Shown here: one piece after another, positions 18,334-26,187 of the stretch
Layout: the number at the start of each line of letters is the position of its first letter
Position numbering within the stretch: position 1 is the stretch's first letter
Source: Ktedonospora formicarum
GTDB taxonomy: Bacteria; Chloroflexota; Ktedonobacteria; Ktedonobacterales; Ktedonobacteraceae
Reading direction: 5' to 3'
NCBI RefSeq assembly: GCF_016587355.1
Contig: NZ_BNJF01000004.1
Location: 248,001-312,000 of the forward strand
Length of the DNA stretch: 64,000 nucleotides
Notes under the pieces: model-generated
Database searches by the model: none
The model's input: the letters and a program-made list of their open reading frames with translations, nothing else
What the model was told of the DNA's origin: nothing
Program-made: the position numbers and the translations under genes

Positions 18334-18891
18334 TTGTTGCCGAAGGTAGATTATCCTAAGTTACTGACACTTGGTCGAGAACTGTTACTTGCATTGGGTG
18401 AAGATCCCGACCGCGAAGGGCTGCTTGACACACCGAGACGCTGGGCTGACGCCTGGCAAGAATTTATTGAATATCAACCTGGAAATACAGAAACTTGCTT
18501 TACATCTTCTACATCAAATCAAATAATTTGCATTTCTGGTCTATCAGTAAACAGTGTCTGTGAGCACCATTTGATGCCATTCACATGTAGGGTATCCATT
18601 GGATATATCCCAAAAGATGTGATGCTCGGACTCTCAAAATTTGCTCGCATAGCACATAAGTTTGCACATCAGTTGCAAGTCCAGGAGCAACTTGGTATGC
18701 AGATTGCTGACGAGCTTTGCCGAATTACGGGCACGCAAGACGTCGCTGTCAATCTTAATGGTGAGCATCACTGTATGAACTCCAGGGGCATTCGGACTTC
18801 TGGCACCATGACGACGTTTGTTACACGTGGTGCCTTTCTTGGGCAACCAGAGATACGAGCGGAGTTTTTGCATCTTGTAGATCATCGCTGA
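18334..18891 (+). CDS. folE: GTP cyclohydrolase I, 5' end disrupted
   Basis: 185 residues from a TTG at 18334 with no clear ribosome site. LGEDPDREGLLDTPRR is the conserved opening. Cys76/His78/His79 (VCEHHLMPF) and His145/Cys147 (GEHHCMNSRG) are the zinc and catalytic residues. The enzyme turns GTP into dihydroneopterin triphosphate, feeding QueD. The catalytic core is whole, but the natural start appears to lie at 14950, separated by the TnpB and IS4 elements. Expression now would need the TTG or a promoter in the TnpB left end. Confidence 0.88.
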   Translation: MLPKVDYPKLLTLGRELLLALGEDPDREGLLDTPRRWADAWQEFIEYQPGNTETCFTSSTSNQIICISGLSVNSVCEHHLMPFTCRVSIGYIPKDVMLGLSKFARIAHKFAHQLQVQEQLGMQIADELCRITGTQDVAVNLNGEHHCMNSRGIRTSGTMTTFVTRGAFLGQPEIRAEFLHLVDHR

Positions 18892-18961
18892 GGCGAAGGA
18901 TCTCAAACAGGTGTGTACGAAGGCCGCAGAATCTCCCGGCCACGTGACTCTCCAGCGAGCA

Positions 18962-19732
18962 TTAAAGTTTTTGAACAACGAGCAAGAACGAGTGGATGGG
19001 AATATCAACAAACCCTTCCTGTTGGAGGAGATGATGGATTTCTACGAGTTGATGCCAATACTTCTCAATCGAGAAATCGGGCATTTCCCAAGGAACGGCC
19101 TTGAGGTAGTAGACAATGGCACCTATATCATGAAAGCGCATTATGGAGAATTCCTCTTTGCGTTCGATAACATGACCGCCAGCATCTTCCATCTGCCGCG
19201 CTGCGTAGTCGCTATTCCATGGGTGTTCCAACCGCTTTTTACGCCCAAGCAACTCATGCAACCTGGCATTGGTCTGATCGCCGACTTGCTCTGTGATAAA
19301 TACCTGTCCTGGCTTGAGAATGCGCAATACCTCCGATGGGTTGTAGCTCCCATGACGGTTGATCACAAAATCGAGCGTCTTATCTGGAAAGGGCAAACAC
19401 TCATCGCGAACCGTGTAAACAGTGACGCCAAGCGGGGTGAGCCGTTGTCGTGCGGCAATGACATTCGGGGCATACAACTCGGTGGCATACACTTCAGGGA
19501 CAGGTTGGAGCGAAAGCAACTGCGCGAGTATTTCTCCCCCACCTGTGTGCATATCAAGCAGGATATGAGCCTGTTTCATTGCCGTTGTTACCGTGTGTGT
19601 GTAATCCCAAGCTGGATTGGTCTTGATGCTTGTCATTCTCCCGTTCAGATGCGAGAAATCCCAACCAGTGAAGGGATGATTGTACTCCTCAGTGAGGAAA
19701 TCAAAAAGGGCTTGGTCAGCTTTTTCACTCAT
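18962..19732 (-). CDS. Class I SAM-dependent methyltransferase under attenuator control
   Basis: 256 residues, ATG 19732 with AAGGAGAACATCGT upstream. ILLDMHTGGGE is motif I of the Rossmann fold, VYATELYAPN motif II, and CLPFPDKTLDFVINRH motif IV. The substrate is not evident. The 120-bp leader encodes a 26-codon peptide that overlaps an intrinsic terminator, a design typical of ribosome-targeting-antibiotic resistance genes. This raises the possibility of an rRNA or drug methyltransferase. That role is inferred from the leader only. Confidence 0.85.
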   Translation of the reverse strand: MSEKADQALFDFLTEEYNHPFTGWDFSHLNGRMTSIKTNPAWDYTHTVTTAMKQAHILLDMHTGGGEILAQLLSLQPVPEVYATELYAPNVIAARQRLTPLGVTVYTVRDECLPFPDKTLDFVINRHGSYNPSEVLRILKPGQVFITEQVGDQTNARLHELLGRKKRLEHPWNSDYAARQMEDAGGHVIERKEEFSIMRFHDIGAIVYYLKAVPWEMPDFSIEKYWHQLVEIHHLLQQEGFVDIPIHSFLLVVQKL

Positions 19733-19772
19733 ACGATGTTCTCCTTCTTTCTATATGGTGTGGTGACGGGCC

Positions 19773-19853
19773 TTATCCAGGACACAAAAAGGCCGCGAGC
19801 GAGCACTTACGGCCTGGACAGACGGGAAAAATGAACAGGCTGTGAGCGTTCAT
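19773..19853 (-). CDS. Leader peptide of the methyltransferase gene (26 aa)
   Basis: On the minus strand ATG 19853 opens a 26-codon frame that begins MNAHSLFIF, ends AAFLCPG and stops with TAA at 19775-19773. GGGCGAGAG lies shortly upstream. Its codons cover both arms of the terminator hairpin at 19786-19815, so a ribosome stalled in the leader would prevent the terminator from forming. It ends 40 bp before the methyltransferase start. Confidence 0.55.
   Translation of the reverse strand: MNAHSLFIFPVCPGRKCSLAAFLCPG
19786..19815 (-). terminator. Attenuator terminator in the methyltransferase leader
   Basis: On the minus strand AGGCCG (19815-19810), a 14-nt loop, and CGGCCT (19795-19790) run into TTTTG. 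This is a Rho-independent terminator placed between promoter side and gene, inside the leader-peptide frame. Confidence 0.6.
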
Positions 19854-20284
19854 GATCTCTCGCCCACAGCCCGCCATTGCCTGGTTGTGCATTTCTTGCC
19901 TCTCAACTCAGAATCTTGTTTGCAGGTACCTCAAAAAGGGCACAATACGACCTTGGGCGAAATGCTGGTTAGGCAGTGTGATGACGCGACACTCGCTTGT
20001 TTTCATGGCAAGCTTCCCGCATCCGAGGCCAGAGGTCTCTGGATACCTTTCCTTTCTTACAAAATTGCTTCTGGCAGCACCAAAATGAGTCTATCACTGT
20101 AAATGCTGCTTTGTATAATATTAAGCTGTTTCTTCTATGAATGGTCTAAAATAGGAAAAGTTTATATTACATAGAATTTCAATATCATGCAAGTCCGCTC
20201 ATTTCTTGCTTGCAAGGGTGCTTCTACGTGAATAAGGTGCGTTGTCTGCCCATCAACCAAAATGATTGCAAAAGTTCCCATGAC

Positions 20285-20328
20285 CATGAAGCGTCTACCA
20301 TGGTTCGTGAGATGGTGGATGCTTCATG
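20285..20328. other. 44-nt hairpin in a gene-poor stretch
   Basis: A 17-bp stem with two mismatches starts CATGAAGCGTCTACCAT and has a 10-nt loop. It lies in the 19.86-20.48 kb gap, which otherwise shows no convincing gene. No T-tract follows, so it is not a standard terminator. At 20452 in the same gap, TTTCGGATAACGG matches the end of the orphan omega-RNA-like sequence at 23986-23998. Confidence 0.4.
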
Positions 20329-20488
20329 ACAAGAGATGACGTTTCAAAGGGCTGCGGGAGTGTATTGGGCAGCAGACTTCCTCACATATCGACTACCTTG
20401 CTATACGCTGGTGTTTGCAAGCCATTGAGCTCCCATCGTTACCAAGAGCCATTTCGGATAACGGTTCTTCTCGGCGCGCCCGTTTACC

Positions 20489-20782
20489 GTGCTACTCCCC
20501 TATGATCCCAGTTGCGATGCCTGCGCAGCAACCTTGTATGTCTCATTTTGTCGCGTCTATGGGCTCGAACCCGTTGGTTTGTTTCGGCAAGCCTATCCGC
20601 CTACACCTGGCGAGCGTCTCATCGATCCTCCGTTTCCCCTGCTGGAGCGTCTTGCGCGGTGGGAAGGCATTTCCATGCCCTCCGTATGGGATCGAACCCA
20701 CTTTCATCATCTCGTGCGTTTGCTCGCCACAACCCTAGTCACATGCCTCACCCAGACACCCATTGGCAAGCGCCTACGATAA
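20489..20782 (+). CDS. Hypothetical protein or fragment, 97 aa
   Basis: I do not recognise this protein. It reads MLLPYDPSCDACAATLYVSF...ERLARWEGISMPSVWDRTHF. A frame directly upstream (PFRITVLLGAPVYRATPL, 20445-20500) could be its shifted beginning, so this may be a decayed longer gene. Support for transcription on this strand comes from a strong terminator 66 bp downstream. It has no signal peptide or known motif. Confidence 0.35.
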   Translation: MLLPYDPSCDACAATLYVSFCRVYGLEPVGLFRQAYPPTPGERLIDPPFPLLERLARWEGISMPSVWDRTHFHHLVRLLATTLVTCLTQTPIGKRLR

Positions 20783-20847
20783 CACACCCATCTAAGCAAC
20801 CCATAAAAGACAAACTCCCGCATGAAACATCCTTTGCCGCATCATTG

Positions 20848-20900
20848 GCACAGTCCTTCATCTTTCTGTAAAAAGGTGAAGGACTGTGCATTGTTTTTTC
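20848..20900 (+). terminator. Rho-independent terminator
   Basis: GCACAGTCCTTCA pairs perfectly with TGAAGGACTGTGC (13 bp, extended by TCTTT/AAAGG-like pairs), followed by ATTGTTTTTTC. The T-tract marks it as acting on plus-strand transcripts, probably from the 20.4-20.8 kb ORF. Confidence 0.8.
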
Positions 20901-21066
20901 ACCACAAGAAGAAAGATCTCTCTGGGTCCGAAACACAGGCGCGCATATCAGCGCCGCCGACAACGACGCGGCTCCCGTGAACCATATTGGCAGCTTGAAA
21001 GCTCATCAAGGCACGCAGGGATTCGTGCTCTTGGCTCTTGCGTCTCTCAAACGCACACCTCCAATG

Positions 21067-22569
21067 CTAAGTGAGAGGAATGCTCTGCTCAAAGTGGAAG
21101 ACATTCTCAGGGTCATACATACGCTTGACCTCCTGGAGCCTGGCAAGGTTGTCGCCATAATAGACCGTGAGGTCGGTGATGCTGCGGTCGGGAACATTAA
21201 TGTAAGATCCATTGACATAGGGCTGCAGCGCTTCACGGAATTGCTCAACCCATGCGGTAGCCGGACCCTCCTCCGTATCATTCGTCCAGGGGCAGTCCCA
21301 CTCCATGTAGAACTGCGCATCTCTATGGTAGAACGCCGTGGCATCGGTTGGTATCCTGCTCACCGCGCCACCCCAGCTCAAGCACCAGATATTGGCCTGC
21401 GAGATGGGGGCATTCGCCAGGAAACGATGGACCGTTTCAAGTGCCTCAGGCGGAAAGGCGTCATAGACCCAGACCGAGGAAAACTTGTCAGGGCGCGGTG
21501 GATCGGGAGGGGCAGCGAAGTGCAGCCAGGCATCAACATAGGGCATGGTCTGGATCGTCACTTTGGGCGTGCCAATCCCAAACAGCGGTTGGAGCAACTG
21601 GCGCAACGGTGTCTCCTGTGATCCGATGAAGAGACCAGAGGAGGTAATGGTGCCATCTTTCTGGGAATTCGCGTTGAAGACCGAGCCCAGTTGATCGTCT
21701 GCAAAGGGAGTCAAGGACTGCCAGACGCTCAAAAGCTCACTCACATGTTGCCAATCGGCGGAACCCCAGGTTGCCTCATAGATCGTAACAGTGGAGATAG
21801 GGCGAATGGTGAAGGTGAAGGAGGTCGCGATGCCGAAGTTGCCTCCGCCCCCTCCACGACACGCCCACAGCAGGTCGGGATGGTTATGCTCGTCGATCTG
21901 GATGACTTCGGCACCTTGTTTGCCACTGGGGATCACCATTTCGACGCCAACCAGGTGATCAGAAGCCAGGCCCATGGATCGAGCGAGCATGCCGATGCCT
22001 CCACCGAGCGTCACTCCACCTATACCAGGGGTTTTCTCTCCTCCGCTGGGAATAGCGTACCCGATCTTCCCCAGCGCTGTGACGACCGCCCCTTGGGTGA
22101 CCCCAGTCTGGACCGTCGCGACCTCTGCGCTTGTATCAACGTGAATCTGGTTCATATCACTCACGTCAATGACGACCCCATCATCCAGCGATGACCATCC
22201 TTCCAGGCAGTGCCGACCGCTTCGTGCTCGCAAGGCGACATTATGTTCCCGGCACCAACTGAGCGCATTCACGACATCCTGCACGTTTTGACAAAAGACG
22301 ATGACGATGGGGAACTTGGAGAACTGCCTGGCCCAGCCCAAACGAGCGCTATCATACTCCGGGCTATTGGGAAAGACAAGACGCCCTGTTAGCTTGGTCC
22401 CCGACTCACCAGGTCCTCCATCGTGAAGAGCAGCCATGGCATGATCATCGAGACCAGCTATTTGGAATCCTTCCAAACAACTGGTTCCTGCGAGGGCTGC
22501 CAGAGCCTGGAGAACCTTTCGCCGCGAGGTCGGAGCTTCGGCGAATGCATCAAATCGTGTTGATTTCAT
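21067..22569 (-). CDS. FAD-linked oxidase, berberine-bridge-enzyme type, with Tat-like signal
   Basis: 500 residues from ATG 22569 (AAAAGGTG upstream; an in-frame GTG at 22581 is the alternative). The N terminus has twin arginines, TSRRKVLQALAALAG, a Tat-like export signal. RARSGRHCLEGWSS holds His120, the expected 8-alpha FAD attachment. GIGGVTLGGGIGML and CRGGGGGNFGIATSF are FAD-binding loops, and a BBE-type C-terminal motif YYGDNLARLQEVKRMYDPENVF is present. The Cys needed for bicovalent FAD (GxCPTVGxGG) is replaced by Glu, so attachment is probably through His only. It likely oxidises a sugar or secondary metabolite outside the membrane. Confidence 0.9.
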   Translation of the reverse strand: MKSTRFDAFAEAPTSRRKVLQALAALAGTSCLEGFQIAGLDDHAMAALHDGGPGESGTKLTGRLVFPNSPEYDSARLGWARQFSKFPIVIVFCQNVQDVVNALSWCREHNVALRARSGRHCLEGWSSLDDGVVIDVSDMNQIHVDTSAEVATVQTGVTQGAVVTALGKIGYAIPSGGEKTPGIGGVTLGGGIGMLARSMGLASDHLVGVEMVIPSGKQGAEVIQIDEHNHPDLLWACRGGGGGNFGIATSFTFTIRPISTVTIYEATWGSADWQHVSELLSVWQSLTPFADDQLGSVFNANSQKDGTITSSGLFIGSQETPLRQLLQPLFGIGTPKVTIQTMPYVDAWLHFAAPPDPPRPDKFSSVWVYDAFPPEALETVHRFLANAPISQANIWCLSWGGAVSRIPTDATAFYHRDAQFYMEWDCPWTNDTEEGPATAWVEQFREALQPYVNGSYINVPDRSITDLTVYYGDNLARLQEVKRMYDPENVFHFEQSIPLT

Positions 22570-22581
22570 CTTCGTTTGCAC

Positions 22582-22904
22582 CTTTTGAAGGATATGAGCA
22601 CGATGTTCTTACATCCGTACGTCTAGTAGATAGTTACATAAATAAGCAGCTTTTTACAGCGAATAACGAAGAAGAAGAAGCATTGTTTTCCTTACTTCGT
22701 TACGGCAAAGACACTATCTACTGGCAGTCTAGCCTGTGGGCTAAAAAGAGAAATCTACCTACACTTACTTATCGTAGGATTTCCCATGGGGAAGGGAGCT
22801 TCACTGTCTTGCGAACAAGATTGCTCTATGGGCAGCACGTGCTCCATCAGAGAAAGAGGTAAACGCTGAAAATGGCTGAGGCTTAGCACGGCAACTGGAA
22901 TTCC
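22582..22904. other. Non-coding region between the FAD oxidase and repeat-protein unit A
   Basis: No gene seen. AGTAGATAGT near 22627 has an inverted near-copy, ACTATCTACT, near 22712; these could be a regulator site for the oxidase. The conserved repeat-protein leader starts near 22905 (CACACTATTTCTTGTG). Confidence 0.3.
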
Positions 22905-23024
22905 GTTTTTGTTGTCCTTTCACACTATTTCTTGTGTTTGTCTTCAGTTTTATAAAAAAAAGGAGACCTGGAAAAGAAATTGTAGCGTTCCCCTCATTTA
23001 GGTTTAGGATGTTCGTTTATATTA

Positions 23025-23061
23025 GATGAGATGTGTTAAAAACTCTTTAGGACTTCTCATC
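23025..23061 (+). promoter_or_regulatory. Conserved 5' leader hairpin, copy A
   Basis: GATGAGA (23025-23031) pairs with TCTCATC (23055-23061), with CTTTAGGAC in the loop. The ribosome site AAAGGGAGAA and start ATG 23077 follow at once. The same hairpin, with loop changes, precedes the two sister genes. About 120 bp upstream of it is also conserved, beginning CACACTATTTCTTGTG. Confidence 0.6.
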
Positions 23062-23076
23062 CAAAGGGAGAATTGT

Positions 23077-23535
23077 ATGGAATTTTCAGTTCGTGCGAAG
23101 CTTGTGTGCCTGACTGTCTTCGGCAGCTTGCTCGCCCTCTTGCTGCTCCTTGGGACGGCCCATTCGGCATCAGCTGCCAGTGTCAAGACCAACGTGCCAA
23201 CGAAAATTGCAATGCCTCTGCCAGATGGTCCAGGCTATGGTGGCTATGGATCTTCCGCTCCCAGCTATAGTGGCTATGGATCTTCCACTCCGCACTATGG
23301 TGGCTATGGCGGGTACTCTCGCCCGTACTCCTATGGCGGGTACTCTCGCCCGTACTCCTATGGCGGGTACTCTCGTCCGTACTCCTATGGCGGGTACTCT
23401 CGTCCGTACTCCTATGGCGGATATTCTGGCGGATATTCCCATCCGTACTCCTATGGCGGGTACTCTCGTCCGTACTCCTATGGCGGATATTCTGGCGGAT
23501 ATTCCCATCCGTACTCCTATGGCGGCATGCGCTAA
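23077..23535 (+). CDS. Secreted 9-residue-repeat protein A (GGYSRPYSY type)
   Basis: 152 residues. Residues 1-34 form a Sec signal peptide ending in AHSASAA. The conserved linker SVKTNVPTKIAMPLPDG follows. Residues ~50-150 are tandem GGYSRPYSY units, some as GGYSGGYSHPYSY, ending GGMR. Almost no residue other than G, Y, S, P, R and H occurs in the repeat. It shares signal peptide, leader and 3' hairpin with genes at 27445 and 28487. Such Tyr/Arg/Gly-rich arrays occur in adhesive, coat and phase-separating proteins; a cell-surface or spore-coat role is inference. I know no named family. Confidence 0.8.
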   Translation: MEFSVRAKLVCLTVFGSLLALLLLLGTAHSASAASVKTNVPTKIAMPLPDGPGYGGYGSSAPSYSGYGSSTPHYGGYGGYSRPYSYGGYSRPYSYGGYSRPYSYGGYSRPYSYGGYSGGYSHPYSYGGYSRPYSYGGYSGGYSHPYSYGGMR

Positions 23536-23599
23536 GAAGAACCTGCACATGGTGAATAGGTGGTCATGACTGGGTCACTCGTACTCTGTCAAAGCACAA

Positions 23600-23640
23600 G
23601 AGAGAAGGGCGGTGTCAGCCTCTCTACACCCCCTTCCCTC
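23600..23640 (+). terminator. Conserved 3' hairpin of unit A
   Basis: GAGAGAAGGG (23600-23609) pairs with CCCTTCCCTC (23631-23640) with one mismatch; the sister copies are perfect. No T-tract follows. It ends a ~60-bp block after the stop codon that is shared by all three units. Confidence 0.5.
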
Positions 23641-23888
23641 GCCTCAGACCTTACACCATGTAAACAATGTTTGATTGTCCATGAGTGGAAACTGGAGAAT
23701 GGAGAATTGAGACAGTCAGATACCCCATGCATAAGATTGATACTTTCCCCTTCCGTCAAGCACGAGGGTTAAAACAAGTTTCTTGAAGAGTGGACAAATA
23801 GTTCTTTCTGTTAACATCTGCTGCTCTTGCATTCGCATCTCGTTTCTGCGAGAATTACTCCTTGTACGGTGAGTTACACCGGAATGTA

Positions 23889-23998
23889 CGCCTGTGGAGA
23901 TCCTGTAAGACCTGGTCTATCCAGGCACGTTGTTCGTTGAAGCAGGAACCGAACGCCAGATAGGGCTTGTCCCTCTTTGGGGAAGTTTCGGATAACGG
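23889..23998 (+). ncRNA. Orphan omega-RNA/right-end-like sequence of a TnpB element
   Basis: From CGCCTGTGGAG through GTTGAAGCAGGAACCGAAC to GTTTCGGATAACGG this matches, block by block, the sequence just after the TnpB genes at 25.8 kb (plus strand) and 56.9 kb (minus strand). No tnpB remains next to it. The two tnpB-linked copies end GTTTCGGAGAACGG, and their downstream bases all differ, as expected for guide regions. Confidence 0.6.
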
Positions 23999-24664
23999 AT
24001 ACTTTCTTCATCCAAGTGGCTTGCAGGATCGCATAGCTAAGATACTGTAGCGACCCTCCTGTCCAGAAGCGTTTCATACACGCAGTGGTGCATCAGTTGT
24101 AGGGTAGAGGGCTGGCGAGTTGCCGTTTCCGGAACGTTTCCACTCTCCACCCTCCGAACCAGTGCTTGCAATTTTCATGCACACTGCTTTCCAGCTTCCG
24201 ATAGCTTCCCAGCTCGGCCCTCTGCATTATGCATACTTTCCTTTTCTGCTATCGTACCACCTTCCCTTTGTATCGAACATTGCTTTGGTCTCATTTGGGT
24301 ACGATGAGACCTCCGTCATCATAGGCTCACGCCCGTCGGCGATCCCACATTTGCGCTTGTGAAATGTTGAGGATAGCAGCATGGTGATCCCTGTTGAGCA
24401 CCATACCGCAACTGGTACAGTTGTGGATACACACTCAGATGCTTTTTAAGATGTGTGCCCCTCTGAGCAGTTCTGACACGTGAGATGAGGTGAGATGGCA
24501 ATCATCGTGATGGGTAGTGTTTTCCAGCTTTAACATGTAGGGCTATAATTCGTTTTCATTTCTTGAGACAGAAAGTGACAAATAGGTACATGTGCCCCCT
24601 TGCCAGCGCCGTGATTTTCTGGTATATTTGTTCTACTTTCGACACAGAGGGAGAAGCACAACCG
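23999..24664. other. Gene-free stretch before TnpB copy 1
   Basis: No gene seen. AGGATAGCAGCAT at 24370 also occurs near 18152, in the leader of the large TnpB. The left end of the TnpB element probably begins near 24540 (GGGCTATAATTCGTTTTC), as a similar sequence stands at the same distance from the third TnpB near 58300. Confidence 0.35.
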
Positions 24665-25798
24665 ATGGTCCGTGGGTATCGGGGAGAACTTGACCTCAAT
24701 AACGCGCAAAAGACGCTCTGCCGCAAACATGCTGGAGCCGCTCGCTGGGCGTACAATTATGGTCTTCGTCGCAAACAAGAGACCTACAAAGCCGGGCAGA
24801 AAACGCCCACCGCCATCGATCTGCATCGCGAGATCAATGCCCTCAAACCCTCTGAGCCTTGGATGCGCGAGGTCAGCAAGTGCGCCTTCCAAGAGGGATT
24901 GCGTGACCTGGATGCCGCCTTCAAGCACTTCTTTCGCAAGTGCCGGCTCAAAAAAGAGGGCACCTGGAAAGGCTCGTGTGGCTATCCCCGCTACAAAAGC
25001 CGGAAGAAAGCCATCGGTGGCGCTCGCTTCACCGGGAGCATTCGGGTGTTTCCTGATGCCATCCAGTTGCCTCGGTTGGGAAGGCTCCGACTCAAAGAGC
25101 ACGGCTATTTCCCTCTCAATGGCAAGATCAGCAGTGCCACCATCCATGAGCAAGCAGGCAGATGGTTTGTCTCCATCTGTGTGCACGAGGAAGCGAAAGC
25201 ACCCCAGCCAGCCACAGGTGACGTCATTGGAGTGGATCTGGGAATCAAACGACTGGCAACCCTCTCAGATGGACGTACCTTCGAGAATCTCAAGGCGCTA
25301 CGCAAGAAGATCACGGCGTTAAAGCGCACGTCGCGACACCATAGTCGCAAGGTCAAAGGATCACGCAATCGCCAGAAAGCCCGCGCAGCGCCTCTCGCGA
25401 ATGCATGCACGGATCGCCAATGTGCGCAAAGATGCCTTGCACGCGCGCGACGGCTCAGATCGTGGCGAGAACCCGCGCCCGATGCCGAGCGGCCGCGTGT
25501 GATCGTTCTAGAAGATTTGAATGTTGCGGGCATGCTCAAGAACCGCAGGTTGGCCCGAGCCATTGCCGATGTGGGTATGTACGAGTTCAAGCGGCAAATC
25601 CTGTACAAAGCCGAACAGGCAGGGGTACAGGTGCTGCTGGCCTCGCGCTGGGAGCCCTCCTCAAAAACCTGTTCGTGTTGTGGCTGGATCAATGAGGCGC
25701 TCACCCTTTCGGATCGGGTCTTTGTCTGTCTGGAATGTGGAAGCGTGCAAGACCGAGATGCCAATGCCGCCAACAATCTCGCGGCCTTGGCACAATGA
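24665..25798 (+). CDS. tnpB: TnpB-family nuclease copy 1, scrambled in the middle
   Basis: About 377 residues from ATG 24665 (MVRGYRGELDLNNAQ). RuvC-I is GVDLGIKRLATLSDG, RuvC-II VIVLEDLNVAGM, the zinc ribbon CSCCG...CLECG, and RuvC-III DRDANAANNL. Compared with the copy at 57-58 kb, bases ~25385-25490 carry three +1 changes that together restore the frame, so ~35 residues (AAPLANACTDRQ...) are out of register. The catalytic residues survive, but this stretch normally bridges RuvC-I and RuvC-II. Activity is therefore doubtful. No tnpA is present, so mobility would need help in trans. Confidence 0.8.
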   Translation: MVRGYRGELDLNNAQKTLCRKHAGAARWAYNYGLRRKQETYKAGQKTPTAIDLHREINALKPSEPWMREVSKCAFQEGLRDLDAAFKHFFRKCRLKKEGTWKGSCGYPRYKSRKKAIGGARFTGSIRVFPDAIQLPRLGRLRLKEHGYFPLNGKISSATIHEQAGRWFVSICVHEEAKAPQPATGDVIGVDLGIKRLATLSDGRTFENLKALRKKITALKRTSRHHSRKVKGSRNRQKARAAPLANACTDRQCAQRCLARARRLRSWREPAPDAERPRVIVLEDLNVAGMLKNRRLARAIADVGMYEFKRQILYKAEQAGVQVLLASRWEPSSKTCSCCGWINEALTLSDRVFVCLECGSVQDRDANAANNLAALAQ

Positions 25799-25955
25799 AC
25801 AGAGCGTACCGCAAGTTCTGCGGGAAGTGACGCCTGTGGAGCAGGTGTAAGACGAGCGAAACGCTTGCAATCTGCGTTGTACCCCCTCGAGGGTTGAAGC
25901 AGGAACCGAACACGAAATGTGGACTGTCCATGTTTGGGTCAGTTTCGGAGAACGG
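25799..25955 (+). ncRNA. Right end/omega-RNA scaffold of TnpB copy 1
   Basis: Directly after the tnpB stop there are small stems CCGCA/TGCGG and CCTG/CAGG and a block ending GTTTCGGAGAACGG at 25955. The same block follows the second tnpB and stands alone at 23.9 kb. By analogy with IS200/IS605 TnpB systems this is the guide-RNA scaffold, with the guide starting at about 25956 (GAGGTGGTCAATGAG). Confidence 0.6.
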
Positions 25956-26187
25956 GAGGTGGTCAATGAGTTCATCTCGCATACGACCATAAACGAAGGC
26001 TTGATGGTGATGGAAATCACTGTGAATCCCCTTCGCGATCACACATAGAATTGCCAAGAAGAGAGTGCCATAATATGGCACTCGTAATGATAATAGTTGG
26101 TTAGTCCTCAGGCGCGCCTTGGAGAGGGCTATCGGTGTCGGCGCTGTATCAGTATTGGTAGAGTTAAACCTAGCACCAGAGCCAAAG

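Noticed and set aside
18911-19834. 307-codon plus-strand ORF
   Set aside because: It is antisense to the methyltransferase, which has motif I, a ribosome site and a leader.
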